Assembly (NCBI GenBank): GCA_029168955.1
Contig: JAPDOI010000213.1
Coordinates: forward strand, 988,501 to 1,052,500
DNA length: 64,000 bases
Direction of reading: 5' to 3'
Source of the DNA: Aplectana chamaeleonis
Lineage: Eukaryota; Nematoda; Chromadorea; Rhabditida; Cosmocercidae
Positions within the stretch are counted from its first letter, which is position 1; every line of letters starts with the position of its first letter. The translations under genes and the position numbers were made by a program. The notes under the pieces are model-generated. The model was not told the DNA's origin. It was given only the letters and a program-made list of their open reading frames with translations, and ran no database searches. This document shows positions 52,526 to 63,010 of the stretch, piece by piece.

Positions 52526-55500
52526 ATGGTCTGTCTGACCTGCATCGGAGTCTGGTTGGCTGTCGCGTCTGTGATCGCCTATTTCTTCTTCATGAAAAAT
52601 AAAAAACAGGTAAATTTTTTTGAGTAGAATGGCAGAATCAGCTCAATTTTTGAAGGTAATTATTGTTATAACAAAAACACATATTGGGGGGGGGTCGAAA
52701 AAATTTTGCACGCAATTCAAAATTTTGCCCGCTACAAGAATTTTAATAAATTCCAATTTTCCCCAAGGGGTTGGAACCCCGGGATGGGCGGAATTGTGAC
52801 GTGAGTGCGAAATTTTTGTTCTACCCCCCCCCATGATGCGTAATCGAGCCCTATTATTTTCCGCCCTGGACTGCATTTTTTTGTAAGGTCCGGAAAAATT
52901 GTCTCCATAGGATTTTCTTGTTTTTTTGCCACATTTCTGGAACAATATTGACTGTCTGTTCTAGCAGAAACTCACTTAACTTTGTGCAAAAGGAAACCTT
53001 TTCCGTCGAAAAGCTTACTTTGGAAGCGATCTTCATACCACATTTTGTGACAAAATATAAAAATATATAAAATTTCCCGGGAAAACGAAAACAATTTGGA
53101 AACATCCACAACCTCCACAGAGCAACTGATTTTTTTTTCAAAATTCACATGCTTGAATGCTCCTTGGTATAAGAAAAGTGTGAATTTTACGAATTTAAAA
53201 TTTTAATTCTCTTGTTGATTTCACTAATTGATGAAGCATTTCCCGTGAAATATCCACTTTCTCGGCGGACTTTCTAGAAGAAATTCATTCGTTTTTTTCT
53301 TAATTACGGAATTACTGCGGAGAAGAATTTTTCACTTCACCATTAATGAAAACAGTTTGCGGGGGAAAAATGAATCAAGAAATATTCTTCTCACCTGAAT
53401 TTTTTGATAGAAAAATAATTTAAAGACAGTGGTCGCGATCAAATATGCTTGTCTTTTTTCCTCTCTAAACCCTTTCCTGGATTTAGAGTAGTGGGGCCTA
53501 TATGGAAAAAGTCGCGGAAACACCGCTGTTTCAGGCCAAATTTGAAGCCTAAAATTTCTTGCCTTCTGATGGTGGACGAGCCCACTCCACATCATCGGCA
53601 TCGATGATCTCTAATATTAAGAAAATCAGCTGGCTTGAAATTGAATTGCGATCAATGAACTTTCGGATTTATGTACACATCTAGTCAAAAACATTGATTG
53701 AAGTGCTTGCTTTCATTGCTCAACTGTTTTATTAGGTACAGTTGACCGCAATGTTAAAAGGACATGGTGCGGTTGCGGACTCGCACTAAAACTACGGCAG
53801 AATCTGGCACTTTGCCAGATTTCGTCATCGATTGGCGCCAACCGTCGTCTCTGCTCACGAGAATATCAGCTGCGGCGCCGATAGATGACGAAATCTGGCA
53901 AAGTGCCAGATTCTACCGTAGTTTTAGTGCGAGTCCGCAACCGCACCATGTCCTTTTAACATTGCGGTCAACTGTAAATTTGCATTTATTTCTTCCTCTG
54001 GGGCGGCATGCATGAACGCAGAGAACGGTGTCAGGGAGCCGCTCCGCGTGCCATGCGCGCAGCGTCGAGCAACGGGGCGGCCCCGAATTTCGTGGCGTGT
54101 ATTGATGTGCCTGATTTTCGGGGCCGCCCCGTTGCTCGACGCTGCGCGCATGGCACGCGGAGCGGCTCCCTGACACCGCTCGCTGCGTTCATGCATGCCG
54201 CCCCTGAATGTCGATAATTTTGACTGCTCGGCATGAGACTGCGATCTTTTTGGGCGGTGCCGTGCACGCGTGTGCGCGAACTGGCATCTTTGGGCCCTAG
54301 ACACTAAATCTAGCCCGTTTTTCACCGCGCTACCTCCATAGTCTCTCAGCTGTTTTTGATCTTAGCTGATTTTTGTAGTTTTTTCGATAACGTTTTTCAT
54401 CGCAACCACAGCCTTTAACAGCATTTCTCTCAGCGCAACCGACGTTTTCGTTGAGAATCAGATATTGACTCCAAGAAAATTTGCCGCGCCTGTGTCGGAG
54501 AAGTACCGCGACCCTCGGCCGTGCCGCGATTGTTCCGCGATAGTACCGCAGCGGCTCCGTGATCACACGATTCTGTTGCCGTGTCTTGAGCTTCGACATT
54601 GCCGCGATAGTACCGCAGCGGTTCCGCGTTAGAACCGCGCCGGGCCCCGAGGACCCAGTGGCGAAGCCGCGTGGAGTACGATGTACTGTCCTGCGTGGTG
54701 AAACGAATGTGTCGCCGATTTAATTACCCAAGTTTGACGTACATTCCGTATTTCCTTGTGCGCAAAAATGGCGGTAACCTTTTTCCTTATCACACAGAGG
54801 TCGCAGCAATCGCAAGAGCGCATTTTTGTTTTTGGGCCCCTAGTTGTATTATAATTCTTAATTAACTTCATATGAGATACTCTCGCGGAGTCGCAGCGTC
54901 ATTATCGCGTAGCCGTAGGGGCACTGTTGCGTCCCCGTTACGGCTCCGCGGTAAAGCAGCCACGGCTCCGCGGTAAAGCAGCCACGGCTCCGCGATATTG
55001 CCGCTTCGGTGCCTGTAGACACCGGAGCGACACTGTCGCGGAGCCGCAGCGGCAATTTTTCTAAGAGGAGTGGTATCTCAGGAAGTGAAAGGTATGTATG
55101 TATTATCTTCATTCAATTTCAACAAAATGTATTGTTTCCTTAGGGAATTCTAATTTTCGCTATATGCTGCTCAACTCCTACGAGAGAAGTGTGCCTGGAT
55201 TGATTCCAGGGCTAGATTCTGAAAATGTTATATTCTTCTTCTCGACTCATCTCAAGCAAATAAAATATTTTGAAGCCTCTTTTTTTCTCATGAAATCTTG
55301 TTTTTTTACCATTTTCTATGCAAGGAGGTTTTTTTCAATACACCCGAAATTCCTGCAAAAAAAATCAAAATATTCATTGGCAGATGGCAACATTTTTGAC
55401 AAAAATGGCTATTAAAAATTTGTCTCCAACGCCAATTTAAAAAAATCCCCCAAGAACTTCTTAAGAAGGTGTTCCGAAATAAGTTCACATAAGTGACGTT

Positions 55501-58500
55501 TTCTTTGATACCTAGCAGAAAGCGTGGTTCTTTGATTCTCAGGTCAATTTTATTTTGGAATATGTACATAAATTGTGGTCTCTTTTATTGACGAAAAATG
55601 TGTTCTTCAAAATTTTCTCCAAAACATAACATTTTGTACGAATCTCCTGCAGAAAGTGCTTTTTGAGCCTACATATTTATGCGACGAACTCAAAAACCAA
55701 CAAAATTCCTGCGAAAATCCATAACAAACCCAGTCATTTTCACCGCAACTTTTCCAGAATTGCTCCGCAACACTACCGCGATTCTACTCATTTCTGCCGC
55801 TACCGGCCCGCGGTCCTCCATGCACGTCCCGAGTCGAAAATAATCACGGGATACCTAGCTCTGGAAGGAATTGCCTATATTCTACCGAAAACTTGTCAAG
55901 AACCAGTTTCCGGTGAATTCTGGGTATAATTCGGGCATTTCCTTCAAGAGATCGGGGGGATGTCGAGCAGGGATGTGCGGCAATTGACGTTTGCCGGTTG
56001 CCGATTGCCGTTTGCCGGCCGTTTTCGGACGATTTTTGTCGATTGTCGTTTGCCGTTTTTCATTTCACTTTTCGACAAATTTCGGCAAAAAGTGCGCAAT
56101 AGGTAACAAACTCCGCGATTAAGACGCGCATGGTAAGCGCGATAAGCCTTGCTGCGACCGGCTCGGAAGGAGATAGACAGGCTACACGGCGACACATAAG
56201 TATAGCAACATTTTCTCCTTTCTCCATACTCCATAATACTCCATACAAACTTTCATCAATAATTGGAGGCGGAATGGGCAATTCCTGTTCATACCCCTTG
56301 ATCCATCGTTTTCGCCGTAGGAGAAAACATATGTACATAGAAACTCTCACAAATATTCAAAACTTTGATCCAGCATATGATACACCTATGTATTTCGGAG
56401 GTGTTGCTATACTTTTGCGTCGCAGTGTATACATACTTTCAGAACGTCAAGCCAATTGATCTAACCTTAGGTAATTAATGTTAGGCTCTTCGGGACAAGA
56501 ATTCACACCCTGAACAATTTGAGAAGAGGACATAGAGAGTTCAGAAAACCAAACACTGGATGGATCGATTTGTTTTAGATATTTGGTTACAATACATTCC
56601 TATCGAGATCATCTTACATCATATTTAACGGCTAGGAATCCACCTTCGACCAGTGACCGTTGACCACAGAATACGCGGTACTTCACTGGGAGCGCAAAGA
56701 GCGACGGAAAAGCATGTGGGACCCAACTGGGAGTGCGCAAAGCTTCGAGAAAAATGAGTGGGACCAAACTGGGAGGTCATCAGGCGACAAGGAAAGTGGG
56801 TAGGACCCGACTGGGAACGTGACTAGTGTCGGTAGCTCGCTAGGAGCGCGCAGAGCGCCGTAGAATGCGTGCGAGACTTTGTTGAGAGAGCGCTACTGTC
56901 TTGGAGTGTAAGCAAGACTCCACTAGGATTGTAAAAGCTTTCTGTAAATGATGCTGGACTTTAGTGGCAGTTTGTGGGCTTATGCACTGCACGCCGCCTA
57001 TGTATGTACTGTGCTTCTCTGGGCCAAATTCCGGTCCGCAATTGCGTCTCGACACGCTTTGCGGCCGCGCGTATTCGACTCGGAAGAGTTTCCAGCGCCG
57101 CAGCCGCCGATCTGTCAACTCTAGGTGTGTTTTAGGAACTGTAAATGAAACAAAATTTGAGAAAACTGTATAAAAAGCCATATTAAGTCAGCTTTGGCGC
57201 TGGAAACTCGACTGACTCCAGCGCGTGCGGCCGCAAAGCGTGTCGAGACGCAGTTGCGGACAGGAATTTGACCCAGATAAGCACAGTTCTATTATGCTCA
57301 CAATTGCGCTGAAAACATTCTACTGTGTTGAAAGTTGCAGTTTCAAGTTGGAAGGGTCGGAGTGGGTGTTCGCGGCACGGGGAACATCCATTTTGATTCG
57401 ATTCGTTGCTTGGTCATGAACTTGATGCGCGGACTCGAGAGTGATAAGTTTGGAAGAAGTGGTGGCGTGTAGTTTGGGAGGGAGGTGATTTGAGACGACC
57501 GCGGTTTTTCAGGACTCGTATCTTTAGGAAAGTTCGTGAGACTACCCAATTGTATAGCCTAGCTCCCTCACTTGGAGCCGGTCGAAATAAGACTTATCGG
57601 GATTATCATGTCACAACCTCCTTATCACTGTTATATTTTGCCATGATCGACCGCTCTGCTGCTTACTCCTACCGGACTCATCCGAGCAAGCTAGCCTTTA
57701 ACTTAGTTGCTAGCGCGCAGATCAGGAGAATTTTAAAGGTGGAAGGGGAGAGGGTTGTCGAAGATGGAGCAGTTCCTTAAAAACGCTCCTAAGACTGTCC
57801 GGAAATGTGCGTTTCAGTCGCATTTTTCCACGCCATAATCTTTTATCCAAATTCCGGTAAAATAGTGAACACACCGTGAGGCACGCCAACAAGTACGCCG
57901 CGAAGCGACGTGGATGACACGCCTGTGAAAAAATAATCAGCTAAAGTAGGACCGCATTAAGCTCTTCATTTCCTCAAAGGCAGCATACACGCTCGTAAAC
58001 GTAATTGAGATAACTACGGAGTTAGAATGGTATGGCACAGAACAACGCCCACGCATTTTGATGCGTCAAAAACGGCCCACAAAGACGCTACACGAGTGAG
58101 AAGTTGGCCGCGACCCTGTATCTGCTCGCCCCTATATTTGCTGTTCTCCTCCAAAACAGGGGTGCTGGGTCAATTCCATCGTCGTCGATGTGTGTGGGTG
58201 GTACAATAAGTGGAATAAGTGAGCCACATATACAGACGACGGCGGAAATGCCCCGCAACCCCTGTTTTAGGCTCCGTCCATAGCAGACGACCAGCGACAA
58301 AGCGTCATGGCGCTGAAACGCTCACTCATGACGCTCGACGGCTGGCGCATTCTATGTGTCCGAGGACGGGACGTGCTCTGATAAAAACAGCCCACTTCCC
58401 GCCGGCCAAGTCGGGCTAGTCGACTTCGCGCGGCCCCAATTTTGTGGGCGTGGCACAGCGCCCCACTTCCCGCTGACAGAGAGGCTTTCCCGACTTTCCG

Positions 58501-61500
58501 CGGAGTGTCGGCGGGCAGTCGGCTATTCCTGGGGGTCATCGAACACTCACTCATCGATTCCCACTTTGATATCATCATTGCACCACCCACTAGAGTGGAG
58601 CCAATGAACAATTGCTGAGCAGAGAACGCTGTGTTGAGACTCTTTCCGAAACCCGCGCTGTGTGCGACGCTGGTCTTGGGCAGGTGAACCACTGTCCGTT
58701 AATGGCATCTGCGAACCGGAAGGCTGCGAGAACTAGTGAGTGTAGGAAGCTTCCCCGTAGAAGCTCACTCCTTACTTGTCAAGAGCAGTTCAAGATGAAA
58801 TCCCCAGGAGCGGATTTTTCGAATTTTGTTAGGAGAGACCTTTACTTAAAGGGTGATTTTTAAATGTGCCGCAAACTGTTTTAGGACTGTCTTCTGTCCG
58901 TCATCAGATTAGCCGTAAGGTGGTGGCAGAAGGGCCGCAGAGTGCGTGTTCACCGTGCACGGGCAGTCAACGAAACAGCGCTGCCGACTGCCTGCGACCG
59001 ATCTACTGGCCTTCCGCGGGAGGGGTTAAGGGACGTCGGATAGTGGTACCGCGGGAAGTGTGATGTCTCTATCTGAGTGGCTAACGATGATATCGATAAT
59101 TTTAGTGACAGCCGCTACTGCCTCTATGACTCCACCGTCAGCGACAGGCAGGCCCCAGTGCTCAGATACAGACAGCACACTTCCCGCAATACGATTAGCC
59201 GACGTCCCGTAACCCCTCCTGCGGAAGGCCAATGGATTCGGTCGCGGGCAGTCGGCAGCGCCGTTTCGTTTACTGCCCGTATACGTTGAACAACCACTCT
59301 GCGGCCCTTCTGCCACTACCGCCTTACAGCTAATCTGGTGACTGCCAGAAGACAATCTTAAAGCAGTTTGCGGCACATTAAAAATCAACCTTTAAGTAAA
59401 GGTCTGTTAAAACAAAATTTCAAAAATTCCCTTGTGGGATTTTCAGTTCGAACAGCTCTTGACAAGTAAGGAGTAAGTTTACACACGGCTGCTTACTACA
59501 CTCACTTGCCCTTGCAGTCTTTTCATCCGTAGATGCCATCAACAGACAATGGCTCATCTGCCCAGAGCCAGCGTCGCATACAGCGAGGGTTTTCGGAAGA
59601 GCCTCAAACCAGCGTTCTCCGCTCGGCAATCGTTCACTGGGTGCGCTCTAGTGGGTGGTGCAATGGCGATATCAAAGTGGGAATCGACGACTGAGTGTTC
59701 GTTGACCCCCAGGAATAGCCCACTGCCCGCCGACACTCCGCGGAAAGACCGGAAAACCTCTCTCTCCGCGGGAAGTGGGGCGCTGTGCCACGCCCACAAA
59801 ATTGGGGCCGCGCGAAGTCGACTAGCCCGACTTGGCCGGCGGGAAGTGGGCTGTTTTTATCTGAGTGGTCGCTGGGGAGTCAGATCAATAGCGAATGTTA
59901 AAGATGTAAACCCCCAGCGTCACTTGGGTGTGGGTCGTCTGCTATGGACGGAACCTTAGAGGAGGACGCGAATATAGGGGGCGGGGCCAACTTCTCACTC
60001 GTGTAGCGTCATTGTGGGTCGTTTTTGACGCTTCAAAATGCGTGGGCGTTGTGTTCGGTGCCATACCATACTAATTCCTTAGTTATCTCAATTACGTTAA
60101 CGAGAATGCATGCTGCCTTTAAATGAATCTCGAGTGCTCGCCCTCTAAACTTGAATTGCACCTTACTTAAAATTTGTGCAATGAATCTGAAACACGAAAC
60201 GAATAAATAACCACTATTCTGAAAAAATTCACATTAGAGAACCTCTGAAAATTACTATCCTTTCACCAAAACATTCCTATTACCACTGTTCAATGGAGTA
60301 CTCATTCCGGTGCCGATTTTTTATATCGAGTATTGCTCCAACGTAAAAAGTTCAGTTTTTTGTGGTGGTATTCCAAAGCCTTTTCTTACCTTGCTATTGC
60401 AATACGAATTGTGTATGAAAAATTAGTAATTTTTCACCGTTATTTCTCGAACATTCGTATCGTTTTTTTTTGTACAAGTTTTGTATGTTGCCGTTTGTCG
60501 ATTGCCGATTGCCGAATTTTCAAAATCGTTTGCCGCACATCCCTGATGTCGAGGCAAGAACTAGCAGAGCAAGCCTCTTGCGTGGCGCAGGAATGATGTA
60601 TCGTCGGCCGAGAAGATTTTCTGTGAAGCCCCGTTCATAGCTGGTCGCTTCGGCTAGTCGTGGCACTGCCAACGGTTATAAAACCCGTCGCAACAACGGA
60701 TCTTGCAGTGAGTAGTGCGGGTTGGAGCGACTACTTGGTCGTAATGTTTCGTCAAGACGTAGGGTATTCCACGCCAAATCGCAGACCTCACACTCTTTTA
60801 GAGTGCATTTCCAGTGACATTCAACAAATCCTTTGCATCTTTTTCCTCTCTCATGTTTATTCAAAGGCAGCATACACGCTCGTAAACGCTGTTTAGATAA
60901 CCACTAAAATAGAATGGTATGGCTCACAACACAACGCCTATGCATTTTGAAGCGACGACCCACAATGACGCTATACGAGTAAGAAGTTGGCACCGCCCCT
61001 GTATTTCTCCGCCCCCTGTATTTGCTGTCCTCCAAAACAGGGGTATTAGACCAATCCCACCGTAGGTGACGTTTGTGGGTAGTAGAATATGTACAATAAG
61101 TAAACCACATGCATCGACGACGGTGGGAATGGCCCAGCACCCCTGTTTTGGAGGAGGAGGCAAATACAGTGGCGGTGCCAACTTCTCACTCATGTAGCGG
61201 CATTGTTGTCATTTTTGACTCTTCAAAATGCGTATTCGTTGTTTTCTGAGCCGTACCATTCTACTATTTCCGTTGTTTTCTCAACCAGTTAAACGATCCT
61301 GTATGCTACCTTCAACTGATAATTTATCTTGCTGAACATAAATGTTCAGCCCCTGACAATGATCGAAAAAAGTGAAACATTTCATGTTTTGCGTCGAATG
61401 TACTGTTTATATCAATTGAACTTTTTGTTCAAGTGATATAGTTCAAGTATCTGTTGTTATAGCTGTCTTCCGGCTGAATCCCTGCGTCCCTTTGTAGTAA

Positions 61501-62709
61501 TCTGCGCGAGCAAACAGAAAAATCTCGCGGCGTTGTCCGCGAATTTCCGTCTCGTTTCACGCGGAATCGCGTCCCCACGAGCGATCGCAAGTCGCTCGAC
61601 GATTTGAAATCGCTGAACGAAGCGATTTCAAATAGCTTCGTCCAGCGATTCCATATCGCGGCTCCTGTTGGGCTATTTTACAGCAGCTCCTGTTGGGCTA
61701 CTTTTTTTCAATTATTCCTCGGCCATTGCTTGCCTTTTTGCGAAATACCCGATCAATGACCGAGAAATGATAAGAGAAAACTAAAAACAACCGAAACGCG
61801 GTCGGCACACTGACACGCGACGCGGCCGTCGCCAGCTCGCCGAGCACAGAGTTATATGTCCTCCTCTAAGCAATTGCACAATTTTTTTGTTACAACAAAA
61901 GCACATTTCTGATTTAATTTTAAAAATCTGTTTCGATTCAGACATAAACTTTCTGGGTGTTTTTCAGGTGCAAGCTCGAAAGCATGACTGGAAGAAGGAT
62001 ACCGTCTATCTCTACCAGTTCGCACGCAGTAAAACAATTCCGAATATTTCCCCATTTTGCCTGAAGGTTGAGACATTCCTGAAGGCAAATAAGATTCCTT
62101 ACGAGGTATAAATGTTTCTAAATACAATATTCTCATATGAAAAGAATGAATGTTGGAATTTATAGGTTTGCCCTCTTCTCACGGGGCGGTCGCAGTACGG
62201 TCTGCTGCCGTTCATTGAACTGAATGGCGAACACATCGCTGACTCGCAGATCATCATCAATCGACTCACGGAACACTTCAAAGTTAAGGTAAGATCGATC
62301 CGAAAGGGACTGTCCGCTCACGCGGTCGGCGTGCGTTTCGGGCGGCTACGGCGTAGGCCTTTTTTTTTGACCCGTAACTTGACTCTGAGGAATATTAGAC
62401 GAATACTGAGTAACATCCCAGCTACCTGTTTGCAGCTGGCTGTGAAGGCTCGTCCGAAAAAATGCCCCGGCAACGACCGCTCGACACGCACGCGGGCCGC
62501 GTGGACGGACAGTCTCATTTGGCCACATTTTACGTTACTCCCAGCTTCAAATATTTCCGACAACTCCAAAGACCTCTCACAAGAATCCTAGTGTGCTTCA
62601 GGTGCATATTTTTAGCCTGATAGGAATCATTTAGCCACTACCATCAGCAAGAGACGAGGCGATTGCAAGAACCGTTGACAGATTAGCTGACACGCACACA
62701 TTCCTGTGG
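52526..62709 (+). CDS. CDR / failed-axon-connections-like protein, N-terminal part (4 exons seen, continues off window)
   Basis: Exons: 52526-52609 (28 codons), 61968-62105 (46), 62166-62288 (41), 62635-about 62709 (25; donor uncertain). All visible junctions are phase 0 with TTTTCAG, TATAG and TTTAG acceptors. Residues 2-22 ([21 protein letters not shown] region) are a membrane anchor followed by KNKKQ. Residues 43-70 carry [20 protein letters not shown] and [13 protein letters not shown], the thioredoxin-like GST N-terminal domain typical of nematode CDR proteins and of failed-axon-connections/metaxin relatives; [16 protein letters not shown] (86-101) is the conserved cis-Pro and substrate-side motif, and exon 4 gives [19 protein letters not shown], the start of the C-terminal helical domain. 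The C. elegans CDR family responds to cadmium and sits in lysosomal membranes (family knowledge). Intron 1 is 9358 bp of nested transposons. The remaining exons lie to the right. Confidence 0.85.
53739..53974. mobile_element. Tc1/mariner-type MITE, CAGTTGACCGCA family, copy 2 (236 bp)
   Basis: CAGTTGACCGCAATGTTAAA with exact complementary right end, TA at 53737-53738 and 53975-53976. The uninterrupted W copy has a single TA at 15907-15908 in the same context (AATTTACCTAATAAAA), which proves the insertion and its 2-bp duplication. Confidence 0.95.
54000..54204. mobile_element. Near-perfect foldback element (205 bp)
   Basis: GGGGCGGCATGCATGAACGC and its complement at the ends; arms of about 90 bp are almost identical, loop about 25 bp. 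The W copy at 15884 is the empty site; comparison shows at most 1-2 bp duplicated. High GC (GAGCAACGGGGCGGCCCCGA). Confidence 0.92.
54474..55062. mobile_element. GC-rich SL1-bearing element, copy 2 (589 bp)
   Basis: Ends AGAAAATTTGCCGCGCC and complement AGAAAAATTGCCGCTGC. Aligned to 43140-43692 through CGATAGTACCGCAGCGG, GTACGATGTACTGTCCTG and CTTAATTAACTTCATATGAG. No ORF with a known domain. Confidence 0.7.
54719..54737 (+). other. Exact match to SL1 spliced leader (19 of 22 nt)
   Basis: TTTAATTACCCAAGTTTGA equals positions 3-21 of the nematode 22-nt SL1 leader. It is followed by CGTACATTCCG, loosely like the SL1 donor region (GGTAAACATTG). No Sm site or snRNA-like 3' stem is evident, so not a functional SL RNA gene. 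Confidence 0.8.
55690..55935. repeat. ACCGCGA/CCGGTGAATTC repeat tract
   Basis: Words such as TTTTCACCGCAACTTTTCC, CACTACCGCGATTC and TTTCCGGTGAATTCTGGG recall 12600-13140. Confidence 0.45.
56690..56840. repeat. Degenerate tandem repeat, about 42 bp unit
   Basis: GTGGGACCCAACTGGGAGTG, GTGGGACCAAACTGGGAGGT and GTAGGACCCGACTGGGAACG recur in step. Confidence 0.7.
57010..57287. repeat. Inverted repeat inside hAT copy 2 (278 bp)
   Basis: ACTGTGCTTCTCTGGGCCAA and GCGTCTCGACACGCTTTGCG at the left are inverted at the right (complement ACTGTGCTTATCTGGGTCAA). Likely a nested MITE. Confidence 0.75.
57976..60120. mobile_element. Large foldback element nested in hAT copy 2 (2145 bp, arms about 1 kb)
   Basis: Ends AAAGGCAGCATACACGCTCG and complement AAAGGCAGCATGCATTCTCG. 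The arms (57976-about 59065 and about 59172-60120) pair through GACTTCGCGCGGCCCCAATT, GCGCTGCCGACTGCC and many others; the loop is about 100 bp. hAT copy 1 at about 43765 (CTCTTCATCTCTTCGAGTGA) is the empty site. No coding content. Confidence 0.88.
60862..61314. mobile_element. Short foldback relative (about 450 bp)
   Basis: AAAGGCAGCATACACGCTCG at the left, complement GAAGGTAGCATACAGGATCG at the right; arms share AGAATGGTATGGCTCA and CTGTTTTGGAGG words with the outer parts of 57976-60120. It looks like an internally deleted member. Confidence 0.8.
61540..61860. repeat. GAAATCGCT palindromes and GCTCCTGTTGGGCTA direct repeat
   Basis: CGATTTGAAATCGCTGAACG / CGAAGCGATTTCAAATAGCT pair locally; GCTCCTGTTGGGCTA occurs at about 61662 and 61685. 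61740-61850 aligns with 18110-18230. Confidence 0.5.
62306..62514. repeat. MITE of the GACTGTCCGCTCACG family, copy 2, in intron 3 of the CDR-like gene
   Basis: GACTGTCCGCTCACGCGGTC with complementary right end GACTGTCCGTCCACGCGGCC; interior aligns with 2762-2975. Confidence 0.7.
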
Positions 62710-62759
62710 GTTTTGAAAGCTTTGATTAGTGTTTTGATCAATAATTAGATTTATTTATT

Positions 62760-63010
62760 TATTTTCTGCAGATTGTTTCACTTAGCTCGATACTTCGTCT
62801 TCTACAGTTAGTTTTTGGCACTCCGGGCACTCCGCTAGAAAAGACTGTTCGGAAATTACCGAGAAATCACATGGAACCGACATTTTGCGGAAAAAGACCG
62901 CGGAAATTAACTCAATTTACCGAGAGTTTTCTACCCCGAATTTATCGATGTTACCGCGAAAGTGCAGAGAAATTACCGCGACAATGGCCCAAATCTTTAA
63001 ATGTGGGGAA
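62760..63010. repeat. ACCGCGAAA-rich repeat tract
   Basis: GAAATTACCGAGAAATCACA, AAAGACCGCGGAAATTAACT and GAAATTACCGCGACAATGG words as at 700-880. Confidence 0.5.

Larger units (their letters stand above)
53421..54418 (-). repeat. Dispersed repeat W, copy 2, with two nested insertions
   Basis: Minus-strand copy of 15753-16095, ends TTAAAGGCTGTGGTTGCGAT and complement (TTTAAAGACAGTGGTCGCGA). It is split by the TA-flanked MITE 53739-53974 and the foldback 54000-54204; without them it is about 557 bp. Confidence 0.75.
55968..60545. mobile_element. hAT-type element, CAGGGATRTGC family, copy 2 (4578 bp)
   Basis: Left end CAGGGATGTGCGGCAATTGA, right end complement CAGGGATGTGCGGCAAACGA; perfect 8-bp duplication ATGTCGAG (55960-55967, 60546-60553). 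TTGCCG/GTCGATTGCCG subterminal arrays as in copy 1, with shared interior (GATAAGCCTTGC, CATCCATTTTGAT). Larger because of the nested foldback at 57976-60120 and smaller inverted and tandem repeats. Lies in intron 1 of the CDR-like gene. No transposase. Confidence 0.9.

Noticed and set aside
54000..54204. Bacterial-type terminator or CRISPR-like hairpin
   Set aside because: This is eukaryotic DNA and the hairpin is a mobile insertion with an empty site elsewhere in the window.
62760..62820. TTTCTGCAG acceptor followed by LFHLARYFVFY as exon 5 of the CDR-like gene
   Set aside because: The frame does not agree with the likely exon 4 donors, no clear donor follows, and the peptide does not match the family.
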